Part shown: positions 8,986 to 17,913 of the stretch, in pieces
How positions within the stretch are numbered: the stretch's first letter is position 1
How the letters are laid out: the number at the start of each line of letters is the position of its first letter
Source of the DNA: UBA2040 sp041751955
Lineage (GTDB): Bacteria > Bacteroidota > Bacteroidia > Flavobacteriales_D > Crocinitomicaceae
Assembly (NCBI GenBank): GCA_041751955.1
Contig: JBGSIB010000016.1
Coordinates: 1 to 64,000 of the forward strand
Direction: 5' to 3'
DNA: 64,000 bases
Position numbers and translations under genes: made by a program
Notes under the pieces: generated by a model
Databases searched by the model: none
Seen by the model: the letters and a program-made list of their open reading frames with translations, nothing else
Told to the model about the DNA's origin: nothing

Positions 8986-10284
8986 TTAAAATATGCTTCT
9001 AGCAATGGCCGCGACGTCATTTCCATTTTTAGCAAAAACTCCAGTTGATTGCAATTGGAAAGTACAATTCGCTCGACCTCGTTGTGCTGCTATTTCTTTA
9101 AAGCCTTCATTTTTCATGATGTACACCTCATTGTTCGGCATTATCGCAATCAATCCACCTTTGTTTTTAGGCAGAAATCGGAAATTTCTATCTTCAACAG
9201 GACTGTATCTCATCACCACATTTGCTTCCGTACTGATGTAAAATAGGCTTGCCAATTCTGGATTTTTAGCTTTCTGACCATAATTAAAATCGGCATAAAC
9301 TATCTGGGTATCGAAATTTTCCATAATTCTATCCCAGTTGTGGGTACCCATTTCTGTCAAAGCAATTGAACGTACAATTTTTCCATTGGCAACATCTTGA
9401 TAGTATGTTTTCAAGGCAGCAAAATCTTCAAGTAATACCGTTTTCAATTCTTTGGTTTTGGACTGAGCTTCACCTAAAAGATAGGGTTCCACTCGGATTT
9501 TTGAGTTGATGTCTTTTCTTTTAAAGTCTAGAAAATAACTTTTGTCGTCTTTTTGCAACGTGAGTAAGGAAACATTGGTTTTAATCCTTCTTTTTTCATC
9601 TAAAGTCAGGTCTTCAGTTGCACGCCATGCGACTATGTCTTTTCCCTTCAATTCTGGAAATTGGCTGTATTCCAATTCGCAATCAATTAAAACGGGCGCT
9701 TTTTTAGGCGCTTCTTGTTCGATAGTTTTTATAGCTTTCCCCGCAATTGGCGTTCCCGTTTTCGTTGTTTTATAGGACCAATCACCTGTTTCTTCGTTCA
9801 ATTTATAGAAATTGTAACAGGGTGTATCGTCAGTGGAAACCAAGTTGACCATCAGTTCTTTTCCATCAGCGATAGCTAATTTTTCTCCATTCTGATTGGC
9901 GTTTATCGTAAACATTCCACCGGAAACAAAGTCATTTTGCACACCCGCTGAATCATACTTCATTGGGATCCCGGACAACATGATATCGGTCAAAGAATGG
10001 AATTCGGCCCATTCCAAATTCACTTTCCCTTTGATCGGATTTCCTTCTAAATCCACAAAGGCATGTTCTGGAATTTCTATGCTTCCGCCATTCGGTAAAT
10101 CTATTTTTGAAGCAATATCGGAAATGACTTCATACACCGTCGGTGGAATTTCCAAACCAGCGATAGGTTGAATGACAGATGTTAAGGATTCTTTCTCCTT
10201 TTGAACCCTTTCCGTTTTTTCCGGAGTAGATTTGCATGCCCCCACTATTAAAAGCGCGGTCAAAATGATATAAGTTGACTTCAT
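8986..10284 (-). CDS. Lipoprotein of unknown function
   Basis: I place the start at the ATG at 10284, which gives a clean lipoprotein signal (MKSTYIILTALLIVGAC); an upstream in-frame start would add 16 residues ahead of it. The mature protein has about 415 residues. Its N-terminal half contains SGGSIEIPEHAF-like and GKVNLEWAEFHSLTDIMLSGIPM segments, which I have seen in Bacteroidota lipoproteins that begin with a ZU5-like beta fold. The C-terminal half (KTYYQDVANGKIVRSIALTEMGTHNWDRI) is unassigned. No catalytic motif is visible. It forms a two-gene operon with the WG-repeat protein, suggesting a shared envelope role. Confidence 0.65.
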   Translation of the reverse strand: MKSTYIILTALLIVGACKSTPEKTERVQKEKESLTSVIQPIAGLEIPPTVYEVISDIASKIDLPNGGSIEIPEHAFVDLEGNPIKGKVNLEWAEFHSLTDIMLSGIPMKYDSAGVQNDFVSGGMFTINANQNGEKLAIADGKELMVNLVSTDDTPCYNFYKLNEETGDWSYKTTKTGTPIAGKAIKTIEQEAPKKAPVLIDCELEYSQFPELKGKDIVAWRATEDLTLDEKRRIKTNVSLLTLQKDDKSYFLDFKRKDINSKIRVEPYLLGEAQSKTKELKTVLLEDFAALKTYYQDVANGKIVRSIALTEMGTHNWDRIMENFDTQIVYADFNYGQKAKNPELASLFYISTEANVVMRYSPVEDRNFRFLPKNKGGLIAIMPNNEVYIMKNEGFKEIAAQRGRANCTFQLQSTGVFAKNGNDVAAIARSIF

Positions 10285-10371
10285 AGGTTGTGTTTTCTTT
10301 ATAATGTTGGAAAAAGAAAAAGGTAACAACATCCTACGAAAATTCTCACTTTTTTCTGAGTTCTCTACCCT

Positions 10372-12444
10372 TTATTCTTTAATAAACAAAATTGTTTTTG
10401 AGTCGTTAACATCTTGAAGGTGAACAAAATATACTCCCGATTGAAACTGAGACACGTCTAGAATATGTTGTGCCGTATTTTTTTCAACTTTCTGTACAAT
10501 TCGTCCTTGAGCATCTCTTATTTCAAAGTTAAAAGCTTGATTTTCATCTACAGACTTTAACTCTAGCCATTCGCTTGCAGGGTTGGGCGAAAGTGTGATT
10601 TCAAAACTGATTGTTTTTTCCAACAAGGATAAATCGCTCAAAATATACACGGCTGACATTTCGCTGCAAGCATCTGAATTCGTTGCGACTACTGTATAAT
10701 TGCCATTCGTTATCGCGGTATAACAATTGGAAGTAGCACCAGAAATTAATGTGCCACTTTCAAACCATGAATAGGTCAGTCCTGCAACATTGGCCACACA
10801 TAAATCCGCACCATTTTGAGTTATTACAGGTAAGGCAGGTGCAGTGTTTACTTGAACAGCATTGGTAACGGAATCAGAACACCCGTTGATATCCGTGACG
10901 GAATACATTAAGATATGATTTCCTGAGCCTGCCTGCGATGGTGAAAAACTACTTCCTGTAATTCCAGGTCCACTGTATGTTCCAACAGCAGGCGTCCCAT
11001 TCAGAATAATTTCATCCGCATCATTTTCACAAAAAGTGGTACTTATTGTTCCAAAGCTTGCCACAGGATTAGGGTTGACTGTAACATTGATATTCGTTCC
11101 AGTCGTTGAACACGCTCCATTATTGGCGATTACGTAATAGGTTCCAGCGGCATTTACAGTAAGTGAAGAACCCGTCTCTCCTGCTATTGCACCTGAACCA
11201 TCATACCATTGATGAATAGTTGCTTGTCCATTATCTACCAATACAATAGAATCTCCGGCACAAAAAGCTTGACTTCCTGAAGGCGTAATATTAATTCCAG
11301 GACAATCTATCGCAAGTCGTGCTTCAATTCGGTTGGTTAAATTCATGGTGAATTTACTGTTTGGAATATCATGAACGGCTGCTGCAGGCACCCAAGGAAC
11401 AGCGCTTCCATTCAATCTTGTTGCAATTTTTCCGTAAGTCTGTGTTCCCGTCAACAATGGATTTGTTCCATAATAATACGTCAAATCATAATTATACGAA
11501 CCAACGGCACTCGCATATACGCCGTAATAATGATTTTGATCCAATGAATCCAAGGATGAAAGGGCTGTTGTGACCAATGGAGCTCCATCTACTCGATAAA
11601 TATGTAACGTTTCAAAAATGGATGAGCTGACAACTTGCACGCTATCTGTCGTTCCATTATTTAAAGTGAAATTTGCTGTTCCCGCATAAGAATGGGCACT
11701 TGCATTTCCAATAGGCGCGGATGAATTTACCAAAGTCGCACCATTGGCAGTTCCTGTATTGCCATTCGAAGTTTGATCAACTACTGCACCAGAAACATCA
11801 AAATTCCAATAACCGGCCAAATTCGAATAATTAGGATGAGTTGACGTGACTTTACGGCATAAATAATCTCTCAATGTTGCTTGCGAAAGTGCGCTATTCC
11901 AAATTCGGACTTCGTCTATCATCCCATCAAAATATCTGTTACCACCTGGTGCATAAGTTGAATTGCCTATCGAAAGCGTATAAGTGGTAGTAGCAATTGC
12001 TCCAGCATAATTGGTTGTTCCGACTTCAATTCCATTTATATAAAGCCTCATAACTAAACCATCATACGTGCCAGCAACGTGATACCATTGTCCAGTTGAC
12101 ATAATTGGTCCGGATGTAACTTCGTGCCACCCTGGAACTCCATCACCCATCAAAAAAGATAAGCTTCCATTGGCCCCGCTTCTTAGAGTGTAACCATTTT
12201 CTCCAGTGGCCCAACCCTCTTTTGAAATAATGACATTTTGCCAAATATTCGTGGCCCATGTGTCGGCTTTGATCCATGCTTCTAGAGTGACGTTAGCCAT
12301 ATTCAAAGAAGCTGAATTAGGAATACTTACATTACTAGAATTGAAATCGTATGCCCTTCCAGAGCCTGAAACTTGCGTATAAGAAATGCCCGAAAAGAGA
12401 AGAAAAAATCCGAAAAGAGATGATAAATGTAGATTTGTTTTCAT
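10372..12444 (-). CDS. LamG-domain secreted protein with type IX sorting domain
   Basis: Starting at the ATG at 12444, the 690-residue protein has a signal peptide (LFGFFLLFSGISYTQ). A LamG/concanavalin-like domain follows (about residues 25-210: LEAWIKADTW...GQWYHVAGTYDGLVMRLYINGIEV...FDGMIDEVRIWNSAL). Then come a long beta-rich region and Ig-like segments typical of Bacteroidota surface proteins (ITPSGSQAFCAGDSIVLVDNG, ASFGTISTTFCENDADEIILNG). The last 80 residues are a T9SS type A sorting domain (LSPNPASEWLELKS...FQSGVYFVHL). It should be exported across the outer membrane and attached or released. The ligand is unknown; LamG domains often bind glycans or matrix proteins. Confidence 0.88.
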   Translation of the reverse strand: MKTNLHLSSLFGFFLLFSGISYTQVSGSGRAYDFNSSNVSIPNSASLNMANVTLEAWIKADTWATNIWQNVIISKEGWATGENGYTLRSGANGSLSFLMGDGVPGWHEVTSGPIMSTGQWYHVAGTYDGLVMRLYINGIEVGTTNYAGAIATTTYTLSIGNSTYAPGGNRYFDGMIDEVRIWNSALSQATLRDYLCRKVTSTHPNYSNLAGYWNFDVSGAVVDQTSNGNTGTANGATLVNSSAPIGNASAHSYAGTANFTLNNGTTDSVQVVSSSIFETLHIYRVDGAPLVTTALSSLDSLDQNHYYGVYASAVGSYNYDLTYYYGTNPLLTGTQTYGKIATRLNGSAVPWVPAAAVHDIPNSKFTMNLTNRIEARLAIDCPGINITPSGSQAFCAGDSIVLVDNGQATIHQWYDGSGAIAGETGSSLTVNAAGTYYVIANNGACSTTGTNINVTVNPNPVASFGTISTTFCENDADEIILNGTPAVGTYSGPGITGSSFSPSQAGSGNHILMYSVTDINGCSDSVTNAVQVNTAPALPVITQNGADLCVANVAGLTYSWFESGTLISGATSNCYTAITNGNYTVVATNSDACSEMSAVYILSDLSLLEKTISFEITLSPNPASEWLELKSVDENQAFNFEIRDAQGRIVQKVEKNTAQHILDVSQFQSGVYFVHLQDVNDSKTILFIKE

Positions 12445-12498
12445 ATTCAAAAATTTAGTTTTTCGATTATGAAAAGTAAGCAAATCTTTGAACTTTAC

Positions 12499-13695
12499 CT
12501 AGTGTTTGTTTATAGCTGCAATGCCTGGCAACTCCAATCCTTCCAAATACTCCAACATCGCTCCTCCGCCAGTTGAAACATAGGAAACCTGATCTGCCAA
12601 ATGAAATTGATTGATGGCCGCAACCGAATCTCCTCCGCCGATTAATGAAAATGCGCCGTTCTTAGTTGCTGCGGCTATGGCATAGGCAATGGCTTTTGTT
12701 CCTTCGGCAAATTTCGGCATTTCAAAAACACCCATCGGTCCGTTCCAGAGTATCAATCGCGATTTTGCAATGATTTCTTCGCAATCTTTTCGAGTTTGAG
12801 TTCCCGCATCTAGACCCATCCAACCATCTGGAATTTCATTGATATTTACTTCTTGTGTGTTCGCATCATTTGAAAAAGCGTCGGCAATAATGGCGTCAAC
12901 CGGAATGTACAAATTGACCCCTTTTTCATCCGCCATCGCCATGATTTTTCTCGCGGTATCCAAATAATCGTCTTCGATTAATGAAGAACCAACCTTTCCA
13001 CCTTTCGCTTTGACAAATGTGAAGGCCATTCCTCCGCCAACGATGAGGTTGTCCACTTTGTCCATCAACATTTCTATGATAGTGATTTTAGATGAAACTT
13101 TCGCACCACCTACAATAGCCGTCAACGGTTTTTCTGTGCTGTTGAGCACTTTATCCACACTTAATATTTCTCCTTCAATTAAGAAGCCGAACATTTTGTC
13201 GTTGGGGAAAAAATCGGCAATAATCGCTGTGCTAGCATGGGCGCGGTGAGCTGTTCCGAAAGCGTCGTTGACGTACACATCTCCGTGTTGGGCCAATTTT
13301 TCAGCAAAAGCGCGATCTCCAGCAGTTTCTTCTGGGTAGAAACGTAAATTTTCCAACATCATCACTTCGCCTTTTTTCAAGTTTGCACTCATTTCAAAAG
13401 CTTCAGCTCCGATGCAATCACCTGCAAATTTTATGGTCACTCCCAACACTTTTTCTGCATGCGCAACGATGTGTTTCAAGGAAAACTGCGTATCGGCAGA
13501 AGATTTTGGTCGACCCAAATGCGACATCAACACAACGCTTCCGCCACCAGCTAAAATAAAATCTATTGTCTTTTTGGCGGCACGAATTCGTGTGTCATCT
13601 GTTACTTCAAAGGTTTCTTTGTCCAAAGGAACGTTGAAATCTACTCGAATTAATGCTCTTTTTCCTTCGAAATTATAGATGCTGATGTTGGCCAT
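12499..13695 (-). CDS. pgk: Phosphoglycerate kinase
   Basis: The enzyme transfers phosphate from 1,3-bisphosphoglycerate to ADP in glycolysis, in the cytoplasm. From the ATG at 13695 it has 398 residues, the family norm. Visible signatures are RVDFNVP (about residues 14-20), the substrate motif SHLGRP (about 58-63), LLENLRF-type MLENLRFYPEE, NDAFGTAHRAHAS, KVSSKI, and the C-terminal GGGDS nucleotide/phosphate loop. It appears monocistronic with its own -7 box at 13720-13727. An in-frame upstream start (nine residues) overlaps that box and is rejected. Confidence 0.97.
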   Translation of the reverse strand: MANISIYNFEGKRALIRVDFNVPLDKETFEVTDDTRIRAAKKTIDFILAGGGSVVLMSHLGRPKSSADTQFSLKHIVAHAEKVLGVTIKFAGDCIGAEAFEMSANLKKGEVMMLENLRFYPEETAGDRAFAEKLAQHGDVYVNDAFGTAHRAHASTAIIADFFPNDKMFGFLIEGEILSVDKVLNSTEKPLTAIVGGAKVSSKITIIEMLMDKVDNLIVGGGMAFTFVKAKGGKVGSSLIEDDYLDTARKIMAMADEKGVNLYIPVDAIIADAFSNDANTQEVNINEIPDGWMGLDAGTQTRKDCEEIIAKSRLILWNGPMGVFEMPKFAEGTKAIAYAIAAATKNGAFSLIGGGDSVAAINQFHLADQVSYVSTGGGAMLEYLEGLELPGIAAINKH

Positions 13696-13719
13696 TTTAT
13701 ATTGTTTTTGGAGTGGTGG

Positions 13720-13727
13720 CAAAGGTA
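13720..13727 (-). promoter_or_regulatory. Predicted -7 box of pgk
   Basis: The minus strand reads TACCTTTG, matching the Bacteroidota -7 consensus TAnnTTTG, 24 bases before the pgk ATG. No clear -33 TTTG is seen. Confidence 0.5.
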
Positions 13728-13841
13728 ATTAAATTTTGGATTTACGATGGTGGCGGTGTGGCGATGATGACTATTGCATAACTCTTTGGATTTCAAAACT
13801 CATTCACTATTTTGAGAATGATCTAATTTACTGCTGAATAG

Positions 13842-14143
13842 AATCGTAAGGTGGAAACTTGAATCTAACTAACTGAATATCAATGCTCGTTTGCCATTTT
13901 GCAAATTTGCAAATTTGAGAATTTTCAGAGTGAAAATGAGCTTGATTAGTACGGTGTCAAATCGTAAGGTGGATTCGCATGTCTAACTAATTGGATATCA
14001 ACACAAATTCGCCATTTTAAAATTTGAGCATTTATACTTCTAAAGCGAGATAGATAGAGCTGAATCAAATCGAAAGGTGAAGACTTGCATCTAACTATCT
14101 GTATATCAATGCTCGTTTGCCATTTTGCAAATTCGCAAATTCG
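13842..14143 (+). repeat. Three degenerate copies of a ~76-bp intergenic element before xseA
   Basis: Units start at 13842, 13960 and 14068 with AATCG(T/A)AAGGTG. Units 1 and 3 match at roughly 68 of 76 positions by eye; unit 2 is more diverged and shorter. Each contains CTAACT...ATATCAA and ends in an 8-bp-period stretch related to TTTGCAAA. The phrase GTATATCAATG(C/T)TCG of unit 3 recurs exactly at the xseA start codon (14250-14264). The spacer (13696-14258) otherwise holds no gene. Confidence 0.7.
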
Positions 14144-14258
14144 CAACCGACGAGGGTAGTAGAGCCGCTAAATAAATGGCTACTTCACTCAATCTTAATC
14201 AAAAATTATTCCCTCTATCTCTGAGAATTTAGCTAACTTAGTTATTCACCGTATATCA

Positions 14259-15644
14259 ATGTTCGAAAAACAAATTTTCACCCTTCAAAAAGTTGTTGCT
14301 TCCATCAAGAAAACCATTGATGATCGCTATGCGCAAACCTATTGGGTAAAAGCAGAAATGCACAAGCTCAATCGTTTTCCGAGCGGACATTGTTTTCCAG
14401 AATTGGTGCAAAAAGAAAATGGGAAAATTGTGGCTCAAATTTCTGGTACGATTTGGAAAACGGTCATAGAAAGGGTGAACAAAAACTTTTTGAGCATTGC
14501 AAAAGAGCCCTTGAAAGAAGGTTCGACCATGTTGCTTTTGGTGAAAATTACCTTCAGCGAATTGTATGGTTTGAGCTTGCATATTCTCGATATCGACCCC
14601 AACTACGCCTTGGGTGAATTGCAAAGAGAACGGGAAGAAACCTTGAAAAAACTAGCGAAAGAAAATTTGTTGGATCGCAATCAAAAATTGCCCTTTCCAC
14701 TTTTGCCCAAACGCATTGCTGTCATTTCTGCCGATACGAGTAAGGGCCTTTCTGATTTTATGCAAGTTTTAGAAAGGAATGATTACGGTTACTATTTTTT
14801 CACCCATTTGTTTCCTGCCGCGCTTCAAGGTGATATTGCTTCGGCCTCCATTCGCAAGCAATTGGCAAGAATTGAAGAATTGAAGGAACATTTTGACGCC
14901 GTGGTCATTGTTCGTGGCGGTGGTGGTGAAGTGGGTTTGACTTGTTACAATGACTATGAATTGTGTCGAGCGATTGCAACTTTTCCATTACCTATTTTAA
15001 CGGGAATTGGACACAGCACCAACCTGACCGTAGCGGAAATGATCGCCTACACCAACGGCATCACGCCAACTGAATTGGCTGAAATGTTCATTCGCAGCTT
15101 TCATGAATTCGCAGTTCCGGTTGAAGACGCGCAAAAAACCATTGTTCGATTATCCGAAAGACTATTGAACGATTCCAAACAAGATCTGGCACACACCCAA
15201 AAATTGTTGCTCACTTTGGTGCAAAGTGAATTCACAGGACATCAAAAAAACCTAGCTGAAACGCAGCGTACACTCATACGGTCTTTTCAGGAATGGAATA
15301 CCAGTGAAAAAACGCGAATTCAACACAACAGCGAAAGATTGCTGCGCGAAGCACATTTTTTGCTGAAAAGTCATGCCCAGAAAATGAATCAAATAAAAGA
15401 AAAATTGGCGCCTATTTCTGAGCGAGAAATCAAACGAATGGGTGAGAAACTAGCGCAACTTTCACATTCCGTTGAATTGTTGAGTCCTCATCAAGTTATG
15501 AAACGAGGCTACTCCATAACGCGCGTAAATGGCAAAGTCATTTCCAAAACGAATCCTGTAAAAAAAGGAGACAAAATTATTACCTTCACACAAGATTTTG
15601 AATTGGAAAGCGAAATTCAATCTGCGAAAAAAACACAAGAATGA
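14259..15644 (+). CDS. xseA: Exodeoxyribonuclease VII large subunit
   Basis: The 461-residue protein is the catalytic subunit of the nuclease that degrades single-stranded DNA from either end and acts in repair. The N-terminal OB-fold nucleic-acid-binding domain covers about residues 1-105 (YWVKAEMHKL...FPELVQ). The catalytic domain contains the conserved PKRIAVISADTSKGLSDF, VVIVRGGGG (about residue 220) and TGIGHSTNLTVAEM motifs. A coiled-coil region (about 285-400) and a C-terminal beta tail ending HQVMKRGYSITRVNGKVI follow. It overlaps xseB in an ATGA arrangement, so the subunits are translationally coupled. The start codon lies in a phrase resembling the upstream repeats. Confidence 0.96.
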   Translation: MFEKQIFTLQKVVASIKKTIDDRYAQTYWVKAEMHKLNRFPSGHCFPELVQKENGKIVAQISGTIWKTVIERVNKNFLSIAKEPLKEGSTMLLLVKITFSELYGLSLHILDIDPNYALGELQREREETLKKLAKENLLDRNQKLPFPLLPKRIAVISADTSKGLSDFMQVLERNDYGYYFFTHLFPAALQGDIASASIRKQLARIEELKEHFDAVVIVRGGGGEVGLTCYNDYELCRAIATFPLPILTGIGHSTNLTVAEMIAYTNGITPTELAEMFIRSFHEFAVPVEDAQKTIVRLSERLLNDSKQDLAHTQKLLLTLVQSEFTGHQKNLAETQRTLIRSFQEWNTSEKTRIQHNSERLLREAHFLLKSHAQKMNQIKEKLAPISEREIKRMGEKLAQLSHSVELLSPHQVMKRGYSITRVNGKVISKTNPVKKGDKIITFTQDFELESEIQSAKKTQE

Positions 15645-15835
15645 GTAAAGAAATATCCTACGACAAAGCATTTGACGAACTACAACAAATCGTACGCGAT
15701 ATGGAAGAAGGAGAAATTGGCGTGGACGAACTTTCGCTAAAAGTAAAACGAGCTTCCGAATTGATCAAAATCTGCAAAGAGAAATTGAGTTCTACGGAAG
15801 AGGATGTGAGTAAGATTTTGAAAGGCTTGAAGTGA
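15641..15835 (+). CDS. xseB: Exodeoxyribonuclease VII small subunit
   Basis: The 64-residue protein has the family signature SYDKAFDELQQIVRDMEEGEIGVDEL followed by a second helix (LKVKRASELIKICKEKLSSTEEDV). Small subunits bind in several copies to the coiled coil of the large subunit. Length is normal. The ATG overlaps the xseA stop by four bases (ATGA). Confidence 0.95.
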   Translation: MSKEISYDKAFDELQQIVRDMEEGEIGVDELSLKVKRASELIKICKEKLSSTEEDVSKILKGLK

Positions 15836-15972
15836 GTTTTTTAGCATTTCCCTAATTCCAATAATCATACGAAAAAAGAAATTCAAAGGTCTCAATTTGC
15901 TTTTTTGATATCCTCAACTGTTATTCGCGCTCCTCAGGTTTTTTGCTTAAGATTTAAAGGTTCATTCAATTT

Positions 15973-15990
15973 GGGTAGTGAATGGGTATT
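15973..15990 (+). promoter_or_regulatory. Direct-repeat operator candidate, first M43 protease
   Basis: GGGTAGT (15973-15979) is followed exactly 11 bases on by GGGTATT (15984-15990). The first copy starts 49 bases before the predicted -7 box at 16022. The same pair occurs at 19612-19629, starting 48 bases before the other protease's -7 box. One helical turn of spacing on the upstream side of a promoter suggests an activator site. Confidence 0.6.
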
Positions 15991-16021
15991 TTGTAATTTC
16001 AATTTATATCTGCGTACCACG

Positions 16022-16029
16022 TAACTTTG
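16022..16029 (+). promoter_or_regulatory. Predicted -7 box, first M43 protease
   Basis: TAACTTTG matches TAnnTTTG. It predicts a leader of about 150 bases before the ATG at 16186, much like the leader of the paralogue at 19833. Confidence 0.5.
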
Positions 16030-16132
16030 TCGCATATTATTTTCACTTGCCGATTTCTTTGCTTAAACTTGTCAAACCATGAAATGGTAGGCACTGAGTG
16101 ATAAGTTATTCGACAAATTACCAGCGCGAAAA

Positions 16133-16152
16133 TGGCGGATTCTGAAAAGCCA
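16133..16152 (+). promoter_or_regulatory. Leader hairpin shared by both M43 protease genes
   Basis: Arms TGGC (16133-16136) and GCCA (16149-16152) enclose the 12-base loop GGATTCTGAAAA, 34 bases before the ATG. At 19778-19797 the arms are AGGT/ACCT around GGAATCTGAAAA. Two of the four pairs change on both sides, so pairing is kept. Confidence 0.45.
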
Positions 16153-16185
16153 CAAGAGTAAGACAAACAGACTTAATTTAAATCA

Positions 16186-17430
16186 ATGACAAAAAACTTT
16201 ACACTTTTAACCTTCTCCATTTTCTTTACAATTGGAGGCTTTTTTGCACAAGAAAAATGCTCTGCTCACAAATTGTACCTTGAAGCCGTTCAAAAAGACC
16301 CAAGCATTTTGATCAAACAAGCCAACTTTGAAAAAAATCTTTCGGAAGCTTCAAAAACAAAAGGTAATGTTCCTTCAAAAGGCGTAATTTATCAAATACC
16401 AGTAGTCATCCATATTATTCATGATGGACAAGCCATCGGAACTGGTTCGAATATAACGGATGCTGTGGCGATTTCGATGATTGATGTTTTGAATGAACAG
16501 TTCCGAAAACTGACGTCTGATTCCCTTTTACCAGGTCATCCTTTTTATAATTTGTCGGTGGATACGGAGATAGAATTTTGTCTTGCTCAACAAGACCCTG
16601 ATGGCAATTTCACAACAGGAATTAACCGTTTCCAAGGTAGTCAAGCGACTTGGGAAGACTATGAGTTTGATTCAATAGTAAAACCTGCAACCATTTGGGA
16701 TAGAAATGAATACATGAACCTTTGGTCGTGTGCGTTCACGAGTCCTACTCTTGATGGTTACGGAACCTTTCCTGATGCTACATCGGATACGACAGATGGA
16801 ATCGTAGTAAGTTTCAATGATTTTTTGGCGCCAACAAACAATCAAAAATCTATTGTGGCAACGCATGAAGTCGGACATTACTTGAACTTACGCCATATTT
16901 GGGGTGATGCTATATGTGGTGATGACTTGGTTTCCGATACTCCACCAGCAGAAACAGATAATTCTGGCTGTCCAAACTTTCCGCATAACGCAAATAGTGT
17001 GTGTGGCTCTGACGCTAATGGTGAAATGTTCATGAATTATATGGACTATTCTGATGCTGTATGCACAATGGTATTTACACCAGAACAAACAACTCGCATG
17101 CGCACAACCCTGACAACAACTAGAAGCGGTTTGTTATCTTCTATCGCTTGCGAATCTGTTTTAGGCTTGGGTGAAATCCTTAAGAATACTAGTTTTACAA
17201 TCTATCCCAATCCAAGTCAAGGAAATTTTTCCCTTCAGTTGAATGAAACGTTTAGTGGTGAATATTCGGTTCAAGTTAGTGATCAAGTTGGGAAAGAAAT
17301 TCAAATTTTTACAAATATTTCTGCCTTTCCTTTTGAATTCTATTTGGAAAACATGAATGACGGAATCTATTTCATTAACTTGAGTAATGGGATAAACTCG
17401 GTGACGCAAAAAGTGATTGTAATGAATTAA
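16186..17430 (+). CDS. Secreted M43-family (pappalysin/cytophagalysin) zinc metalloprotease with T9SS domain
   Basis: The 414-residue preproprotein has a signal peptide (FSIFFTIGGFFAQ) and a pro-region (about 23-65). The catalytic domain follows, with IPVVIHIIHDG, the extended zinc motif HEVGHYLNLRHIWG (HExxHxxGxxH, about residues 227-237) and the Met-turn MNYMDYSDAVCTMVFTPEQTTRM typical of M43 metzincins. Cysteines around CGDD...SGCPNF...VCGS should form the family disulfides. The C-terminal 80 residues are a T9SS type A sorting domain (IYPNPSQGNFSL...MNDGIYFINL). It is a shorter paralogue of the gene at 19833 and lacks fibronectin repeats. A strong terminator follows. Confidence 0.93.
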   Translation: MTKNFTLLTFSIFFTIGGFFAQEKCSAHKLYLEAVQKDPSILIKQANFEKNLSEASKTKGNVPSKGVIYQIPVVIHIIHDGQAIGTGSNITDAVAISMIDVLNEQFRKLTSDSLLPGHPFYNLSVDTEIEFCLAQQDPDGNFTTGINRFQGSQATWEDYEFDSIVKPATIWDRNEYMNLWSCAFTSPTLDGYGTFPDATSDTTDGIVVSFNDFLAPTNNQKSIVATHEVGHYLNLRHIWGDAICGDDLVSDTPPAETDNSGCPNFPHNANSVCGSDANGEMFMNYMDYSDAVCTMVFTPEQTTRMRTTLTTTRSGLLSSIACESVLGLGEILKNTSFTIYPNPSQGNFSLQLNETFSGEYSVQVSDQVGKEIQIFTNISAFPFEFYLENMNDGIYFINLSNGINSVTQKVIVMN

Positions 17431-17480
17431 ACGTCTTTAATGTAACCATTTCAAAGGCACAAAAAATAAACTAATTTTAG

Positions 17481-17514
17481 AAGTCAAATGGATCTATGGT
17501 TCATTTGACTTTTT
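17481..17514 (+). terminator. Rho-independent terminator of first M43 protease
   Basis: AAGTCAAATGGA (17481-17492) pairs with TTCATTTGACTT (17500-17511) with one G-T wobble, followed by TTT. It lies just before the small lipoprotein gene at 17527. Confidence 0.8.
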
Positions 17515-17526
17515 AATAATCGCTAA

Positions 17527-17907
17527 ATGACAAAAATCTTTTTTATCTGCATCTTCCAAATCACGCTTCTCTCTTGTGGTCATGGGAAAAAATCAGTGCA
17601 AAAAACGGAAACGAACCAAGTTCAATCCGAAAATTATCGCTTTAGTGTGTCCTTCTATTCAATTGGTACGGGCATTAATTATAAAGCAAAAGAGGAATTT
17701 CTTGCTCTTGTTGCTGCATTCGAAAAGCGAAAGAAGGTTAATTTGCCATACGAAACCGTGCAATGGGGAAGAGAAGGTGAAACTAATTTGTGTTTCAATC
17801 TTGCTGATTTAAATGAAGAGCAACAAAAAACATTTATTGTAGAAAGCAAGGATAAGCTTAAAAATGCTGTGAATGTTCGTTGTTCGGAAAATACGCCTTG
17901 CAAATAA
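17527..17907 (+). CDS. Small putative lipoprotein, unknown function
   Basis: The 126-residue protein has a lipoprotein signal (FFICIFQITLLSC, Cys about residue 17). A mixed alpha/beta body follows (NYRFSVSFYSIGTGINYKAKEEFLALVAAFEKRKK...). I recognise no family. It lies between the terminator of the first protease and the convergent regulator gene, six bases away from the latter's stop. It could be an accessory or inhibitor protein of the neighbouring protease, but that rests only on position. Confidence 0.6.
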   Translation: MTKIFFICIFQITLLSCGHGKKSVQKTETNQVQSENYRFSVSFYSIGTGINYKAKEEFLALVAAFEKRKKVNLPYETVQWGREGETNLCFNLADLNEEQQKTFIVESKDKLKNAVNVRCSENTPCK

Positions 17908-17913
17908 AAAGAC

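Larger units (their letters stand above)
15836..16185 (+). other. Intergenic region holding promoter and long leader of the first M43 protease
   Basis: No gene is seen in these 350 bases. They contain a direct repeat (15973-15990), a -7 box (16022-16029) and about 150 bases of predicted untranslated leader with a small hairpin (16133-16152). All three have counterparts before the second protease at 19833. Confidence 0.6.

Noticed and set aside
13946..14146. Minus-strand open frame in the xseA upstream spacer
   Set aside because: It runs exactly through the degenerate repeat units, and its protein repeats itself only because the DNA does. No start signal or coding character is seen.
14154..14160. 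Single GGGTAGT before xseA as a third operator of the protease regulator
   Set aside because: There is no second copy 11 bases away and no -7 box at the matching distance. It is probably chance.
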